From contig NC_043741.1 in assembly GCF_004337985.1 (NCBI RefSeq), positions 7,956,819 to 8,020,818 on the forward strand: 64,000 bases of DNA. The letters run 5' to 3'. Every line of letters begins with the position of its first letter. Positions within the stretch are counted from its first letter, which is position 1. This stretch comes from Pyricularia pennisetigena. Its lineage: Eukaryota > Ascomycota > Sordariomycetes > Magnaporthales > Pyriculariaceae. The notes beneath the pieces are model-generated. The model ran no database searches and was not told the DNA's origin. It saw only the letters and a program-made list of their open reading frames with translations. Of the stretch, positions 46,110 to 59,657 are shown piece by piece. The translations under genes and the position numbers were made by a program.

Positions 46110-49100
46110 TATTAAATTTTTTTCCATATCCGGTAAATCCCGGGTAACGTTATCGCCACCAAATTCCCGCGCTAAACTGGTAAATACGGTAGGATACGCT
46201 ATAAATATGCTAAATAAAATATTTTTAAAAACGTATCCGTATTTGCATTACCTATTAAATCGTTTATACTACGCGTTGCTAAAACCAGCACGATATTCGT
46301 ATTATTTATTCGCACCAAAATCCAAATATTGCGGTAAATAACATGTAAAACAGCAATTATATTTTTCAAAACCGGCGCGCGATATTTCACCTTTTATTAT
46401 ATTTTACACATTTCCAACCCCGTTTTCCGCGTAAAGTACCATTTGCCCATTTAAAATAGTTTTTTTTAATGCAATCGATAACCCGATATTTTAAAATACC
46501 GCGTTTAATTAATAAATAAAATATACAATTTTTTCCGTCGACACCGCCCCCGAAATGGCGGTCCAGCAGGTCGGCCAACGTTTGCACGGTAACGATAATG
46601 CGATTTTTAATTTCGTTGTAAACCGAAAAAATAGCGTCGATATTAACGTTTTGTTTTACGTAATTACTAAAACCGGGAATAAAGCTGATTATAACCTACG
46701 AAATCCTGGACGATGGATTACCCGGGCGTCCGGACGATTATAAAATAAAATCCGACACGGCGGGAAAAATTAAAAATTTAAAGGTTATATTCGTCGAATA
46801 CGTCGGCGTAACGTATCCCGGGGACGATAATCCCGCAATTCGCGCGGTATATCGTCGTATAATTATTAACCCGTCCTCGCCTATAAAAAAGTTCGAAGTA
46901 AAGGTCGATAAATATATCCGTTTGGAAAATAGGTATTTATTCCTTTTTAAAGGTTTTTTCGCCCCGTACTTCGCCGCAGGCGATATAAGGGCTATATATT
47001 TTAATATTACCATAATTACCTAAAAATTAGCATTTACCCGCAAACGTAAACCGCACCGTCGACCACGGCGGCCATATACCCGTGGTATATTTATTTATAT
47101 TTTTTTATATATTATTAAAAACCTCCGTTCCCGGTTAATATCGATTATATCCAACGTTACCGTACCCGCATTTGGCGCTTTTATCGTCGAAATAGCGGTT
47201 AAAAAATTCCCGGATGTATTCGGAACGGCTAAATTCGGCGAAATATTTATCGCGAATTTGCAACCCTAAATCGATAAATACGTAGGTCGCCGGGTTTCGA
47301 TCTTTTCCAATTTTGCCCCATTTTTACACTAAAAAATCCAAAAACTAGGTCCCGACGCACACGATTAGGCGGACGTCCGGGATATTAACCTTTTCGCCAA
47401 ACGCGGTAATCGCGACCAAAAAACCCCCAAATTCGCGCTATTTATCGACGGCCGCCGGGTTAACGTCGCCCGAATAATAGGCGTTTACGCCAAATATATC
47501 GGCGTACGTCGTGCAATTGTTTTTCCTGGTCGTATATATTATATTTTTACCCAAATTTAAACGTTTTAATATATTTTTTAAAACGGTATATATATTACCT
47601 GTAAACGTTTGCATATATTCGTAACGCAGGTTGGGACGGTTATTCGGAACTTATACCTGTTCCACTTTTAAACCGTTTAAATTTATTATTTTAAACAATT
47701 TACCCGATTTGGATTTTAATAAAAAACCGGTAAATATAACCAATTTGGAGGATAAAAAACGAATAGCGCCGCCCAATTAACCTATAACCGTCCTAAAAAC
47801 GTTTAATATTAATACGTTATATATTTCGTCGATAACGATTTTATCGATTAATTTATCCGTACGGGCGACCGCGGCCCACGATTTCCACGATACCGTACCT
47901 ATAGTTTTTAACGTTACGAAAACCACGTTTTTCGGGGATTCGGGCGTAATCGCGTTACGTTATATATGGTGGGTAATATTTGCCGCGGCGAGGCGTTTGG
48001 CGGTATCGTTTTGCAAAGCCCGGAACGGTTGCACGAATATTATAATATCCGTCCTGCTCGCGACCGTAAGTAGTATAAATACCAACGATTTCCTATTATT
48101 TATCGGCGTTTTAATTAACGTCCTCCTTTTCGAATTAGTCGCGGCCGCCAATATATCCTATTATTACGGTAACAATTTTGCACCCGATCCGAATATAATT
48201 TATATTACGTCGTCGTCGATAACCCGTTTATTAATTATAAACTGGCGGTAAAATTATATAATCGTTCGGTTATCGACGCTTTCGTTGGTAATAAATAAAT
48301 GGATTTTACCGGTCGCGCCAATACCGAAAAATTCGTGGTAATTGAACGATATTTGGAAAAAATTGTCGAACCGCGTACCGCTATTTTCCTCCCGCGCGTA
48401 TACGTTAACGGCCGTTTCGTAAATATAACCGTTTTATTTTTCGGCCAGCGCGTGGGCCTTTTTCGGAAAAAATGCGCCCTCGATCGTAATAAACCGTTTA
48501 ATTTACGTTTTGGTAACGTAACGAAATTATTATACATTTAACGCGTTATTAATGCAAACGGCGGTACCGTCCTTTACTATTTTCGTTAAATATTTATCGC
48601 CTACGGGGCACGGTTGTTTAACCACGTTATAATTGCATACGTAGGAATTGGTTTTCCTTTTACCGCTTAATAACTTTTCGCACATTTCCGCAAACGGAAC
48701 GATTACGGACGTCCACGCTGCAAATAATTACGCGGTTTTACGCGTATAAAGCCGTTATACGGCCTTTTTAAATCGACCGTTATAATATATTTTAATTTAA
48801 ACGTATTTAACCGCCAATAACCTTTTATAGTAAAATACGTTACGTTAACCGTTCCGTTCGCCGTTTTTAAATTATAACCCGCATATTTCCGTACGTTTGG
48901 GTATTTATCCGCCCGTTAAATAAAACACGTAAACCCAATATTCGATAGATTTTTTATATAATTTTAATTAGGCGGACGTTTCGTTTAACGAAATTAATAG
49001 GCCGGCCCTCCATTTCGAGCGTAGGGCGTCGTTTCCGTTTATCGCTTCGACCAAATATATCCGAACGCGAATAACCTATTCGTGGTTTTTTCGTATATCG

Positions 49101-51000
49101 AAGGCGTACCACCGAAGTAAATCGTTCGTTTTATCGTCGAAAACTTTCGACGGGTCCAATATTTTATCGTTTAATACCTCCTCGAGGGAAAATCCACGGC
49201 CGACAAATATTAAATTTTCGAAACAAAACCGGAACGTTTGGAAAACGTTGCCGTATAATTTGCGTATATGGGCTAAAATTACGCGGTTACTAAACGCCAC
49301 CAATTTATTATCGTTATCGCCCGTCCAAAATACCCTAACCTCCCGTTCGGCGCTTTTCCTTAGGTCCGCTAATTTTAACTATACAAAAAACGCCCACGAT
49401 AAAACGGTATTATGGGCGATAATCGCATTTAAACAAATAACCAAATTTATTTTTTTAACCAATTACGTTATTTAACCCGGTAATAATCCTGCACGCATCG
49501 TTAATTTCGCCACGTCGCCGGATCGCAACGATATTTATTAATATCGTTATTTTTATGAATTATATTCGAATTTACGCGATAATTACGTTAATTGGCGCAC
49601 GGTATAAATCGCTACGACGATATTATGCATATTACCAATTCCCTAATCGCCGAAATTACAATCGCCGAATTTGCAAAATGGCCCCAAACCTTAAAACCAA
49701 TACGGTTTATCGGTAATTTCGAAACGCAATTAACGCACGCATCGAAAATATTATATTCGACGTACTTTAATCGTGCCCGCCGGTAGGAACCGCGCGCGGT
49801 TATCGGGACGCTATAGCGTATATTATATATAAAACCACCTTAATTATACCGTTTAATGGATATCCGTAATTATGCGCCTTATACCATCCCCTACCGTTAC
49901 GTCGAACGGCCGCGACAGCGGAATGGAACGGTACGACGGTTCGCCATTTTAATCCCGTAAATTTACAATATAATATAACGTCCACGAACCCGCACACGAA
50001 CCCGTTATTAATATTATCGTTTATAATATTAATTGCGCCCGCGGCGACCACCGCCTTATACGCGGCGCGTTTAAACGCCGATAATTTATAACCGCACGCG
50101 GATTCCCTTCCCGCTTTTACCGTTTCCGCCACAAATCGGAATATATTATACTAATATTTAAAATATTTGGAAACGGTATTAATATTTATAATAACCGAAA
50201 ACGCACCCGTCGATTTTTCGGACTGGTTTCGGCGGTCCAAATATTAAAGGATTAAATAATTTTCGTCGCGTATATTAATTAACGATTTACCTATTAACCG
50301 GTCGAAGCCGGCGAACGCCGGAATTAGCACCGCGTTATATCGTCCCGTTTTTAGCAGGGATACGATCCGGTTTAAAACGACGCCCCTGCCCGCGAACGCC
50401 TTTTCGAAACCTATTAGGTTTAGCAACGGGTTCGGGCTTATTTTGCAATCGTTTATTTTAACCTGTTCGTCGCCCGCGGTATTTTCGTTACCGCCCCCGC
50501 AAACCCGCGCCATTATAACCGTTAAGGATTCGTCCTCCGCCAGCTCCACGCGCTCCCTAACCCGGATAAAACCCCACGTTTTCGACCCTATTTTTATTTC
50601 CTATATTAATATTTCCTCGTAATTGCCCGCCCGTTTATAATTATTATTAAAATAAATCCTAAAGCGTTTTTTATCCCGGAATAAATAATTATACGGAATA
50701 CCTTTAAATCCCACCGCTATTATATATTTAAAACCGTCGAACGTCGGTAAAATAACGGTTAAATCGTATATTTTTTCGCGCGTCGCCAACGGTACGAATT
50801 TGGTTAAATTTATATTTTTGGCCACCGTTAACAGCGGACCGAGGCGCTGCGCCACGTCGCGTTTTATCGCGGTAAACGTTTCGGAAATACCGGTATAAAA
50901 CGGATATTTGTCGAAATATGCAACCACGTAAAAGGCGAAAAAGGGTATCCAGTTTTATATGGGGCGGTACCATATATAACGAAACCTATCGTATAAGTAA
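46110..51000 (-). pseudogene. Telomere-linked-type RecQ helicase gene, RIP-degraded
   Basis: Read from right to left. Around 50950-50500 is a zinc-finger-like N-terminus (LPTFDGFKY, then KIGSKTWGFIRVRERVE) resembling the DUF3505-type domain of fungal telomere-linked helicases. Around 49300-48800 is a middle domain with VFYLTGGQIPKRTEICGL, where such proteins carry a HLTAGQPARGTE-like segment. The ATPase: PINNRKSLVF at 48077-48106, which is PTGGGKS after G-to-A and C-to-T changes; LIDKIVIDEIYNVL near 47850 (DExH-like); VAITAFGEKVNIPDVRLIVC near 47370; and KWGKIGKDRNP near 47300 (motif VI). Around 46560-46400 is a Cys-poor remnant of a zinc module (RGKRGWKCVKYNK). The gene may extend further upstream and downstream. 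In other fungi such genes sit next to telomeres; here it is embedded in repeats. Confidence 0.7.
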
Positions 51001-52435
51001 AATTAATCGTTTATATCGGTAGGGCTACGCGGCCTGTTTAACACGCCGGAACGACGCAATAACCCTTTAAATACGGAATTTAAAGTCGCACCACGCTATA
51101 AGCGCCCATAGTTAACCACCGGTAATCCGGAATTTTATAAAATTAAATAATACGAAAACGGAACGCCAAATTCGCAATATTTAAACCGCTACCAATATAT
51201 AAAAACGTTTCGTCGACATAATTGGTAATATTATAATAATTTTACCAATACCCGGATTCGAAAAAATGGACTTTTTTCCCAAAATACCGAAATTCCCACG
51301 TTCCGTTAATTTATAAAATTAAATAACGAAAAAACAATTAAAATAAAACAGTAAAAAATATTAAAATAAATTAAAATATAATAAAGTAAAAAACGTAAAC
51401 GTCGATAAAAAAATATATTAATTTTACGACCTCGGCGATTATAGCATACACGCATAAACGAAATCGTTGTAACACCGCGGTTACGTGCGCGATCGACCCA
51501 TTAAAACCCCGTATACGTTAACCTTTTTTTAACGTTATTCGTTAATAAACATAAACCGCAGCAATAGGTCCAAATATTAACCGTTTAAAAACCTAATATT
51601 AATATTACCGGATATTAGTCGCCGACCTCGCCGTCGCGGGTAAACGAGGAATTACGCCGACCGTAATTTTCGCGAATGGGTGGCGGTATTACGTATTTAA
51701 CGACGACCCGGATCGTGGTAAAATAAAATTGTAAAATCGAATTCGCAAAATCGGTTTAAATAACGCCGTAGGTTGTAAAAGTTTGAATTCGGGATCCTAA
51801 CCCCGAGGCCGGCGACGAAAAGAAAATCCTATTTATAAATATAAGGTCGAATGTAAACGCCGGTAAATACCGGCAAAAAAACCTTACCGATTTGGACCCA
51901 CCCGAAAAATATAAAAGCCGCCTTTTCGCTATTTCGCCCTTTTTCCCTCCAACTTTTTCGACAATTTTTTTTTTTCCTTTTTTGGCAGTTTTTCGCACTA
52001 TTATTTTTTTATTTTGTTTTTCACTTGCATTTTTGCACAAACCACGATCGCCGATTTCGTGATATGCGTTTAATTATTAATTCCTACTTTTATTTTATTT
52101 AACGTTTTTATTTTTAACGTTTATTTATTTTATAAACCCCGAACTGCTGGTATACGCTAAATTTAGTAAATCGAAATTACGAAATCCATAAACCCTGCCG
52201 TTAAAAACATTACCAATACGCTTTTACGTCGCGGATTTTATAATATTAACAAATGTAACCATTCCTATTTTCGTTTGCATTTTACTAATTTGGTTTTTTA
52301 ATATTTTTTACCGCGCGTCGTATTAATAAATCGTCCTTTGGACTATTAAATTTTCGTTAATTTTAAACGTTATTATATATATTATATCGTTGCATTTAAG
52401 CAATTGGTTACAATAATCGCAACCACATATAATAT
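51001..52435. other. Region between divergent helicase genes
   Basis: Separates the minus-strand RecQ-type gene from the plus-strand SNF2-like gene. An open minus-strand frame at 51756-52040 starts with a Lys-rich stretch (RKTAKKGKKKIVEKVGGKKG) and could be an N-terminal exon of the RecQ-type gene. No defined promoter motif was recognised. Confidence 0.4.
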
Positions 52436-55400
52436 TTAATACAATTTTACAATTTAATACCACCGGTATACTAATATACACCATACCGCCTAGGAAAAAT
52501 ACCGGTAAAACCACCGCGGCACATGCGTCGGGCCAGGATTATATACCCCATATATACCAATATACGTACAAATACCAACCGTTGGACGAAATGCAAAATT
52601 ATATGCACCGCGACTAATATAATAACGATTACACCCAGCAGGCGGAATACCCCGGACACAATAATTCGAACCCTGTTAAAACGGCGGTATTGCGTAAAGC
52701 GACCATTGTATAAACCACCGCCCTACGGGGGTCTGGTATTATCGCGGGTTACCACCTTATATTCGAATTTAAACGCGACGTGGTAAAACCGAACGGATTT
52801 TTTAGGTTTTTTATAAAATGGAAAACGCCTGCTATTATTACGTTTTTTTATACGTTTAAAGGTAAATACCACGCGTTCCCTATATCGTCGCGGTAATACC
52901 AAAAATCGGCGATTAGCGACTTCGTGGCGTGCAATTAACAATTAACAATAATTTACGCACTAAATACCCGTTTATTATATAATTTTATAGTATTAAAAAA
53001 GGTTAAATTCCATTATAAAAAGGTTAAAGCTTTAAAATATAAAATAATACCCCGTATAATCGAAAACCTCGCCCATAAGGTATAACCCGGATTCGTAACG
53101 GCCTTTAACCGTATTAGCAGGGGCTAACCTTTACCCGCCGAACCGTATATTGCAACGTTTAACATAGTAACGGTGCAAGGTTATAATAACAAAATTTGGA
53201 TAAAAAGCACAATTATTTTATACACCTATTACGTATTTAATAATATGCGGAAAAATTACATTATCCGCAAAAATAACCCAGCGGATCACCCATTTTTCTT
53301 CCATAAATAGGGCGACGAAAGCGAATTTAATAATACGAGCACTGGCGACCCGATCCTCGGTTTTACCCTTTATTAATAAATTATAGCGATATATATTATC
53401 GTTAATTTCCTAACCGGTAGGTTTAAATTGGTTATCGGTAATATCCCCCCCCGCGAAAACTTCGTTTATATATTCGAAACTACCGAGGCCACCCTCGGCC
53501 GCGTCGCCAAAAAAACCTAATTAAATAACGACGACGCGCGCCGGTTTTTATCGTTTAACCGCAAATTCGAAGAAATAACCGCGCACCGGATTATAAATCC
53601 AAAAAATTTAACGGATATCCTAAATAAATTTCGATTCGTTACCGGCGAGGACCCCGGCGATAACGCAAATATATATAAACGGTTCCTAAAACGATAAATT
53701 TACCTAATCGACGTCGCCCCCAATATAATAACCGGTAATAGGGTTATAAAAGGATCCAAAAGCGAGGTAAAATTTAAAAAACAAATGGACGCCGATACGT
53801 TCGCGCTATTTATCGGTAATATTTAAAACCAATTCCCGGATCCCAAACCAACGGAATTCGGTAACGCAAAAACCCGCGCGTTTTTAATTACCGTACCAAA
53901 AAACGAATTCGACAATTTTATTAACGCGTAAGGCGATTTTATATAAAAATTAATAAAAAATAATATAGCGGTCGATAATATTTTTACAAAGGCCGACGCC
54001 GTCGATTAGGTTACCAAATTTAGCAAAATTTCGTTCGCCAGCAATTACCTTATTTACGCCACCCCCCTTCGGAATACGGACCCCACCGACGCGATACGGT
54101 GGTTTAAATTTAACCCCGCCGACGAAAATTTTAACTTTAACCAACAAAATATATTTGTCGAAACCGGCGAAATGGTAAACGACGGTACTAAAATAACCAA
54201 ATCGGTGCGGTTTAAATTATACCAGGTTTATAATAAATATTACCCCAATACCCTTTTTTCCTATTTAACCGAAATATATTGCGAAATCGGCGACGCCGGC
54301 CCTATATAAATCGGCGATTTGGGATTTCGTAACGTGCGTTTAACCCTAAAAAATAATTATATTAACGTGGTAAACGGTATAAACGTTTCGATTATATTAA
54401 ATATAATAACCTCCCCGATTCGCGGCGGTATTAATATATTCGGTTACGGATTCGGTAAAACCGTAAAATATTAGGCGATAATCGCGGTTATGGTTAATAA
54501 ATTGGAAAAAATGCACAAAACGGACGAATTTATAATTTTTTACCCCAGTATAATCGTGGTACCGAATCACCTTATTACGGACGCATTCGAAACGGCCTAT
54601 AAATTCTTCCCCGGTTTGCTAAAACCCGTTATATATTATAATATTCCCGATTAAACGTATAATCCGGTTATAAAAACAGCGACTTTAACCAAAACGGGTA
54701 TTAAATAATGGGTTAAACGTATAATAGTAAAAAAGCGACTCCTTTCGACGGCCCGACAGGTATTATTTATTATATATTCGACCTATTAATAACGGTTATT
54801 TAATTACGCCGTATAATATAAATACGAGGACGGTTCCGTAATATCGCTAAATGCGCGCAAATCGCGCAATTTGCGCCGAAAAAATAAAATTATTTTAGCC
54901 CGCGTTACGTTTGGCGTTTATAACGAATTATATGGAAATATAGCAATATAGCAGGAGCGAAAACGCGTCCGGCGCCTGGACGAAAAAAACAAGCCCGCCG
55001 ACGTGGCCGTATATATTAATTTTCGCAAAAGGGTAATAAACCACGCCGCCGATAATTTAAATAATAGTTCCAACGACGAATTAAACGATAACGCCAGCGA
55101 TACCGACGACGACAAGGGCGGCCCTATACGGCGGACCGCCAAAACCGTATAGGAAATAAACCAGGCGACCGACCCCAACGAGGAAAGCGAAAATACGGAA
55201 ATAAACGGTTAAAAACCGTTTAAATAAAGCAAAAACGCACCTATTAAACCCAAAAATTCCCAAAATAAATATCCGGTTTCGACCCGCTTCAAATACTTTT
55301 TTAACAATAATTTAATAAACCCGGGCGTGGGTATATAATTCGGTATATTTATATTCGACGAAATATAGGTTTTCCGTAATAAATATACCACGTTTTGGAT

Positions 55401-58400
55401 TTTTGCGAACAAATTCCCCCGCATATAAACGTCCGGTATAATATTAATATCGGCGATACCCGCGTTTAATTCGCGCAAAAATATACGGGGATTGGCGGAC
55501 CTATTGGTGCATTATAACGGTATCCCTTTCACCAGCATTTTCGATAGCAAACCGTCGTTAATATTTAATAATACGTATAACCCTTTTTACGTCGCCCCGC
55601 CCGCCCCCGCGCAGTCGATAAACGTATCGGGAAATAAAAACGACGACCTTATGCTATTAGGCAGGATATGGGACCCCAAAATAAATTTTAACGATTTTAA
55701 ACTGTTTAAAATTAAACGTTATTATAAGGCCCGAAACGGCGATTGGCCGTTTTATATATTCGCACCCGGAATCGTGGCTAAAATAACCAATAATAGGGAA
55801 AAGGAAACCAATTTCGTATATTCCGAGGTTTATAAACTCCTTATTAACCGCCGCCATTTTTAAACCCTTTTTAAATTTAATAGCGGTAACGTCGTATACC
55901 CCGGCGCGGAAATCCCCCCCCTTTATATTATAACCGTTACCGTTAAATACCGCCCCCATTCCAAAAACCACCGCAAATTCGTCGTTATATTGGATTTTTT
56001 CCTTAACCGCCATTACCGCCGTATTATAGGCGTATTTAAAAATTTTAAAAAAAAGGGCGCCCCCCGCGCCGACCCCCAAAATAATAACCCCCCCGCCCAG
56101 GCGGACGCAGGCGATGGACAGGACCCTACCGCGGAATAAAATAACCCTACCCGCGTAAAAAAAATTAAAAAATTATTTGGTTTCGGACGTATAATAAACG
56201 AGGACGGATTAAATATAAAAACCCACCGTATCGTTATATCGGTGGTATTTAACGCCCGTATATTTTATATTATATTCGACCCCGAATACGGTACGCGCAA
56301 TCCCCTAATAGCCATATTAGGAGTCGATTTATTGGACGCCGGATCCGTATCCACCCGCGCGTCGCTAAACCCCGGCGAAATGGCGATATTTAAACGCCAA
56401 ATATTACGGAATTAAAGTTATTTGGATCCCAAATTCGGATAAAACCACGTTAAAGATATAACGACGTTAAACCCCGCCGACGGCGGATTTAATTACCTAT
56501 TTAGGATGGCGGAAAATATTTATTTAACCTTTTATACGGACCGCGCGCAAATAACGCTGTAAACCGTAAATAAATCGCCTATTATAATTTACGCCGTACG
56601 CCGAATCGTTTATTTTTCCATATTGCAGGAACGCGTTTTATTAATAATCGATAATTTTTACGCCCAAATATAAATACACCCGCCCCCTTTTTAATTTTAC
56701 CACCACCGCGACCGTAGGCCTATAATCGGCGATTAGCGAATTCGCGATATACGTACTGCGATATATATATTAACGAAATATATAGGTTTATAAATTTTAT
56801 CTTATTCGAATGCGGTATACGCGTTTACAACGTTTTATCGTTTATTTACAGCGGCGACCGTATCCGCGCGGGAAAAATGTTTAATAAAAAAAACACGGAA
56901 GTTAACGTATTCTTTATATTTATAGCGGTCGCGTCGAACGGTATTAATTTCCATTTGCAATGCAATTATAATATACAATTCCAGGAAAATTGGAATTATT
57001 CCAATACGTTGCAATTTGCAGGTAAATTCCATCGCACGGGATAAACGAAAACGGTCCATTGGGAGGTTATACGATTGGACGACGTATATACGCAATATAT
57101 AAAAAAACGACGGTTCGAAAAATGGTACGCCCAATAGTAGGGAAAGGGTCGTTTGCCCGAAATGCAGGCATTTAGCGACGAAATTATATAATCCGCCGCG
57201 ACCAACGGGACCCTAAATTACGAATATATTCGCGTTATTTTCGGTATATTTTTTAACCATTATTCGTGGGTATTATTCCCCCCCGTTTACGTCGAATAAT
57301 ATACGGATAAAAAACGGCGCAAAATTGGGAGGTTTTATACCGACGTCGCGTCGCTAATACACAATTACCGCCACGCACGCCGCGGTATTAAAAACGGCGA
57401 TAAATTCGTCGAATTTATAAATTATTAGAATATGCGCCCGCGCGTATTATTATTCGTTTACCTGGCCGAACGGAAGAGGTTCGTCGGTAATAATTATTTC
57501 GGTAATATCGATACGCTAATTAAAATTATAATTTTCGTCGAAATAACCGCCCGCCTTAATAAAGGCCTGGACCCCGTCGACGCCGATTAGCGGTTGGAAT
57601 TAACCCGTATCGTCGACGTTTTTTACCCCGCTTAAATAAGCAAATATTACGTGGAATATTTTAATAGGGCCAAAATTAACCCCCGTTTTAACGAACGCCA
57701 AACCTTTATCCCTATTAACCGCGCTATTTTCGGTTATATAAACCGTATCGAAATATACGATAAAACGCCGTAAATAAGGGCGATAAACCATTTTAAAATT
57801 TTATTTAACGTAACGGACTTTCCCACCCCTAAACCGCGCCCCGCCCGCCGCGAAACGCCGGTCCCACCCGAAATAGCCAATTTTACTATAAACCAATTGG
57901 CCGATATAATTTCGCAAATTTACGAGGATAAATATTATAACGACTTTTTATTACGCACCCGCCTTTTACCCCGGAAAACCGAATTCCTTAACCATTTTAG
58001 GGACGTTATACCCACCACCGTAAATTTCCCCCCCGCCCCACGCGACGGCGACGTTAACCTATTAACCACCCCCGCCTCGTAATTTACATTTAACCGCCGC
58101 GTTATTATTAACAATTTTACCCGGCCAACGGTTAATACGGCGCGCGTTACCGTACGCAATTACGACGCGATAATAATCGTCCCCGATTCGTAGGACGCCT
58201 CGTCCCAATCCAACGCGGTACCCCATTATAACGACGAACCCGAAATCGCGGGCGACCCCGGCTTTAACAGGTAATACGAGCGACCGGTCGAATCCACCCC
58301 CATTCCAACGTTATAACCTTTTTTTATTCGCGATAATATTACCGATTTTAATAAAGTATTTTTCGGAAATAACGACGTCCACAAATTAAACGAATACCCC

Positions 58401-58574
58401 CAATACCAGGATAATTAAAACGTATTCGCCCCCGACGTCGAAATATTTAACGCGCCATTTTTAAACGACGAAACGGCCGTAATTTTTAAACGCAAAACCC
58501 CGGAATAGGACGAACCAAACGACGAATAAACCCCCCGGTTTAAACGCCAACGTATTATAATTAATTTGTTTATT

Positions 58575-58830
58575 AAATAACCCGTTACCCCCGCAATTAC
58601 CCCGACGTTTACCCGCGTATAAAAATCGGCCGCTACCCGCCGTTGTAATAAAAAAGCTAAAAAAGCGGTAATAACCCAGGCCGTTTCGAATGGGTTGTTT
58701 CCCCAGGTCGCCGACGCGATAATCGTTATTTTAACCACCCCAGTTTTAACGCGCGGCCAAAAAGCGGCCGCGACCCGTCGTCGTAATAAAAAAATTAAAA
58801 AAACGGTAATAACCGCTACCGCGGCCGAAA
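58575..58830 (+). repeat. Internal duplication in the SNF2-like C-terminus
   Basis: Two units about 156 bp apart encode TPTFTRVQKSAATRRCNKKA and TPVLTRGQKAAATRRRNKKI, each followed by KKxVIT. Basic clusters could serve as nuclear localisation signals. Confidence 0.65.
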
Positions 58831-58975
58831 TGGTAATTCCGTTAACCCCAATTATACGCCTTATTACGTCGGGTAAAACATTCCCAAACCCCATTATACC
58901 CGCCACGGGCGGTAAAACCCTCCCTAATATAAATAAAGGAATATTTAACAAAAAATTTATTACCGCATTAAACGA

Positions 58976-59225
58976 ATAATTTAACGAAAAAAAACAATAA
59001 AATAAAGAGGAGCAATAAAATAAAGAGGAATAGCAAAACGAGGAGGAGGAAAATAAGGGATAAAATGGGGAAAAAAACGAAAAAAAGGGTAAAAAGGAAA
59101 AAAAACATAAAAAGGAAAATAAGGAAAAGGAAAATAAGGAGGAGGAAAAGGAGTAAAAAATTAAAAACGACGAAAAGGAAAATAAAAAGTACGAAAAGGA
59201 GGATAACGAATAAACGTCGTAAAAT
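58976..59225 (+). repeat. Purine-rich Lys/Glu (KEKE-like) tract
   Basis: The plus strand is almost only A and G. In the frame of the SNF2-like gene it encodes Lys/Glu/Asn repeats (KEENKG, KKGKKEKKHKKENKEKENK) with Gln-position stops. Likely a charged coiled tail of that protein. Confidence 0.65.
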
Positions 59226-59657
59226 AGACGAGCAAAACCCCATTATATTGGCGATATATATATATACAAATATTATATATATTAGGGAACCCGTTTAGGG
59301 ATAATAAATCGAATAAAAACTTATTTATATAAACCATTTCCCGCGCCGGTTAAAATGTGAAAAGCCGACGCCAACGAATATCGAACGGGGTAACGCGGCC
59401 CCATAACGTATTGGCCTACGTATAATATATAAATCCGGATCGTTATTCGCATATTATACCAAACGGGCGGAAACATAAATTATATTATCGAACAGCACGA
59501 CCCCGATTTATGGCATATGTTTTTATTATTATATTTTATAACATTTTATCGATAAACCCATAATTAATAGGATATATAATTTGCGAATCCTCCAACCCGT
59601 TTTTTATCCTAAACCAAATTACCCGATATTATTTTTATAATAAATTAATCCAAATAA

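Larger units (their letters stand above)
42085..46113 (-). repeat. Tandem duplication, two units of about 2.01 kb
   Basis: Unit 1 (42085-44100) and unit 2 (44101-46113) both start CCTTGTATTCTATGTACGGT and end in CTTTTTTATAGCATTTARYA; the offset is 2016 bp, a multiple of three. On the minus strand long stretches of each unit stay in one frame with only TAA/TAG stops at likely Gln, so they appear to be protein-coding and lie directly downstream of the minus-strand helicase gene. They may be a duplicated 3' part of it or a separate repeat. Differences between units are mainly C/T and G/A. Confidence 0.8.
52440..59230 (+). pseudogene. Large SNF2-like helicase gene of the right region
   Basis: One frame runs from about 52440 to 56650 and another from about 56850 to 59230 (intron or indel between). 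ATPase lobe 1: INIFGYGFGKTVK with the Walker A loop at 54442-54462; IIFYPSIIVVPNHLI (motif Ia); an acidic insert near 55040-55120; FIFDEIQVFRNKY near 55355 (DEAH-type box, H position now a stop); ILISAIPAFNSRK near 55440 (SATP motif with Thr to Ile). Lobe 2: VASNGINFHLQCNYN near 56940 (motif V) and GKFHRTGQTKTVHW near 57030 (motif VI, the Gln now TAA). C-terminal part: DIISQIYEDKYYNDFL, two ATRR-NKK repeats and a Lys/Glu tail. About 2,200 codons, much longer than the helicase core alone. It differs in sequence from the SNF2-like gene of the TIR element. Confidence 0.72.

Noticed and set aside
58415..58951. 178-codon minus-strand frame, one of the longest in the right half
   Set aside because: It is antisense to the SNF2-like C-terminus, which keeps one plus-strand frame from about 56.85 to 59.23 kb with motif V and VI evidence upstream. 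Hydrophobic composition is typical of a shadow frame.
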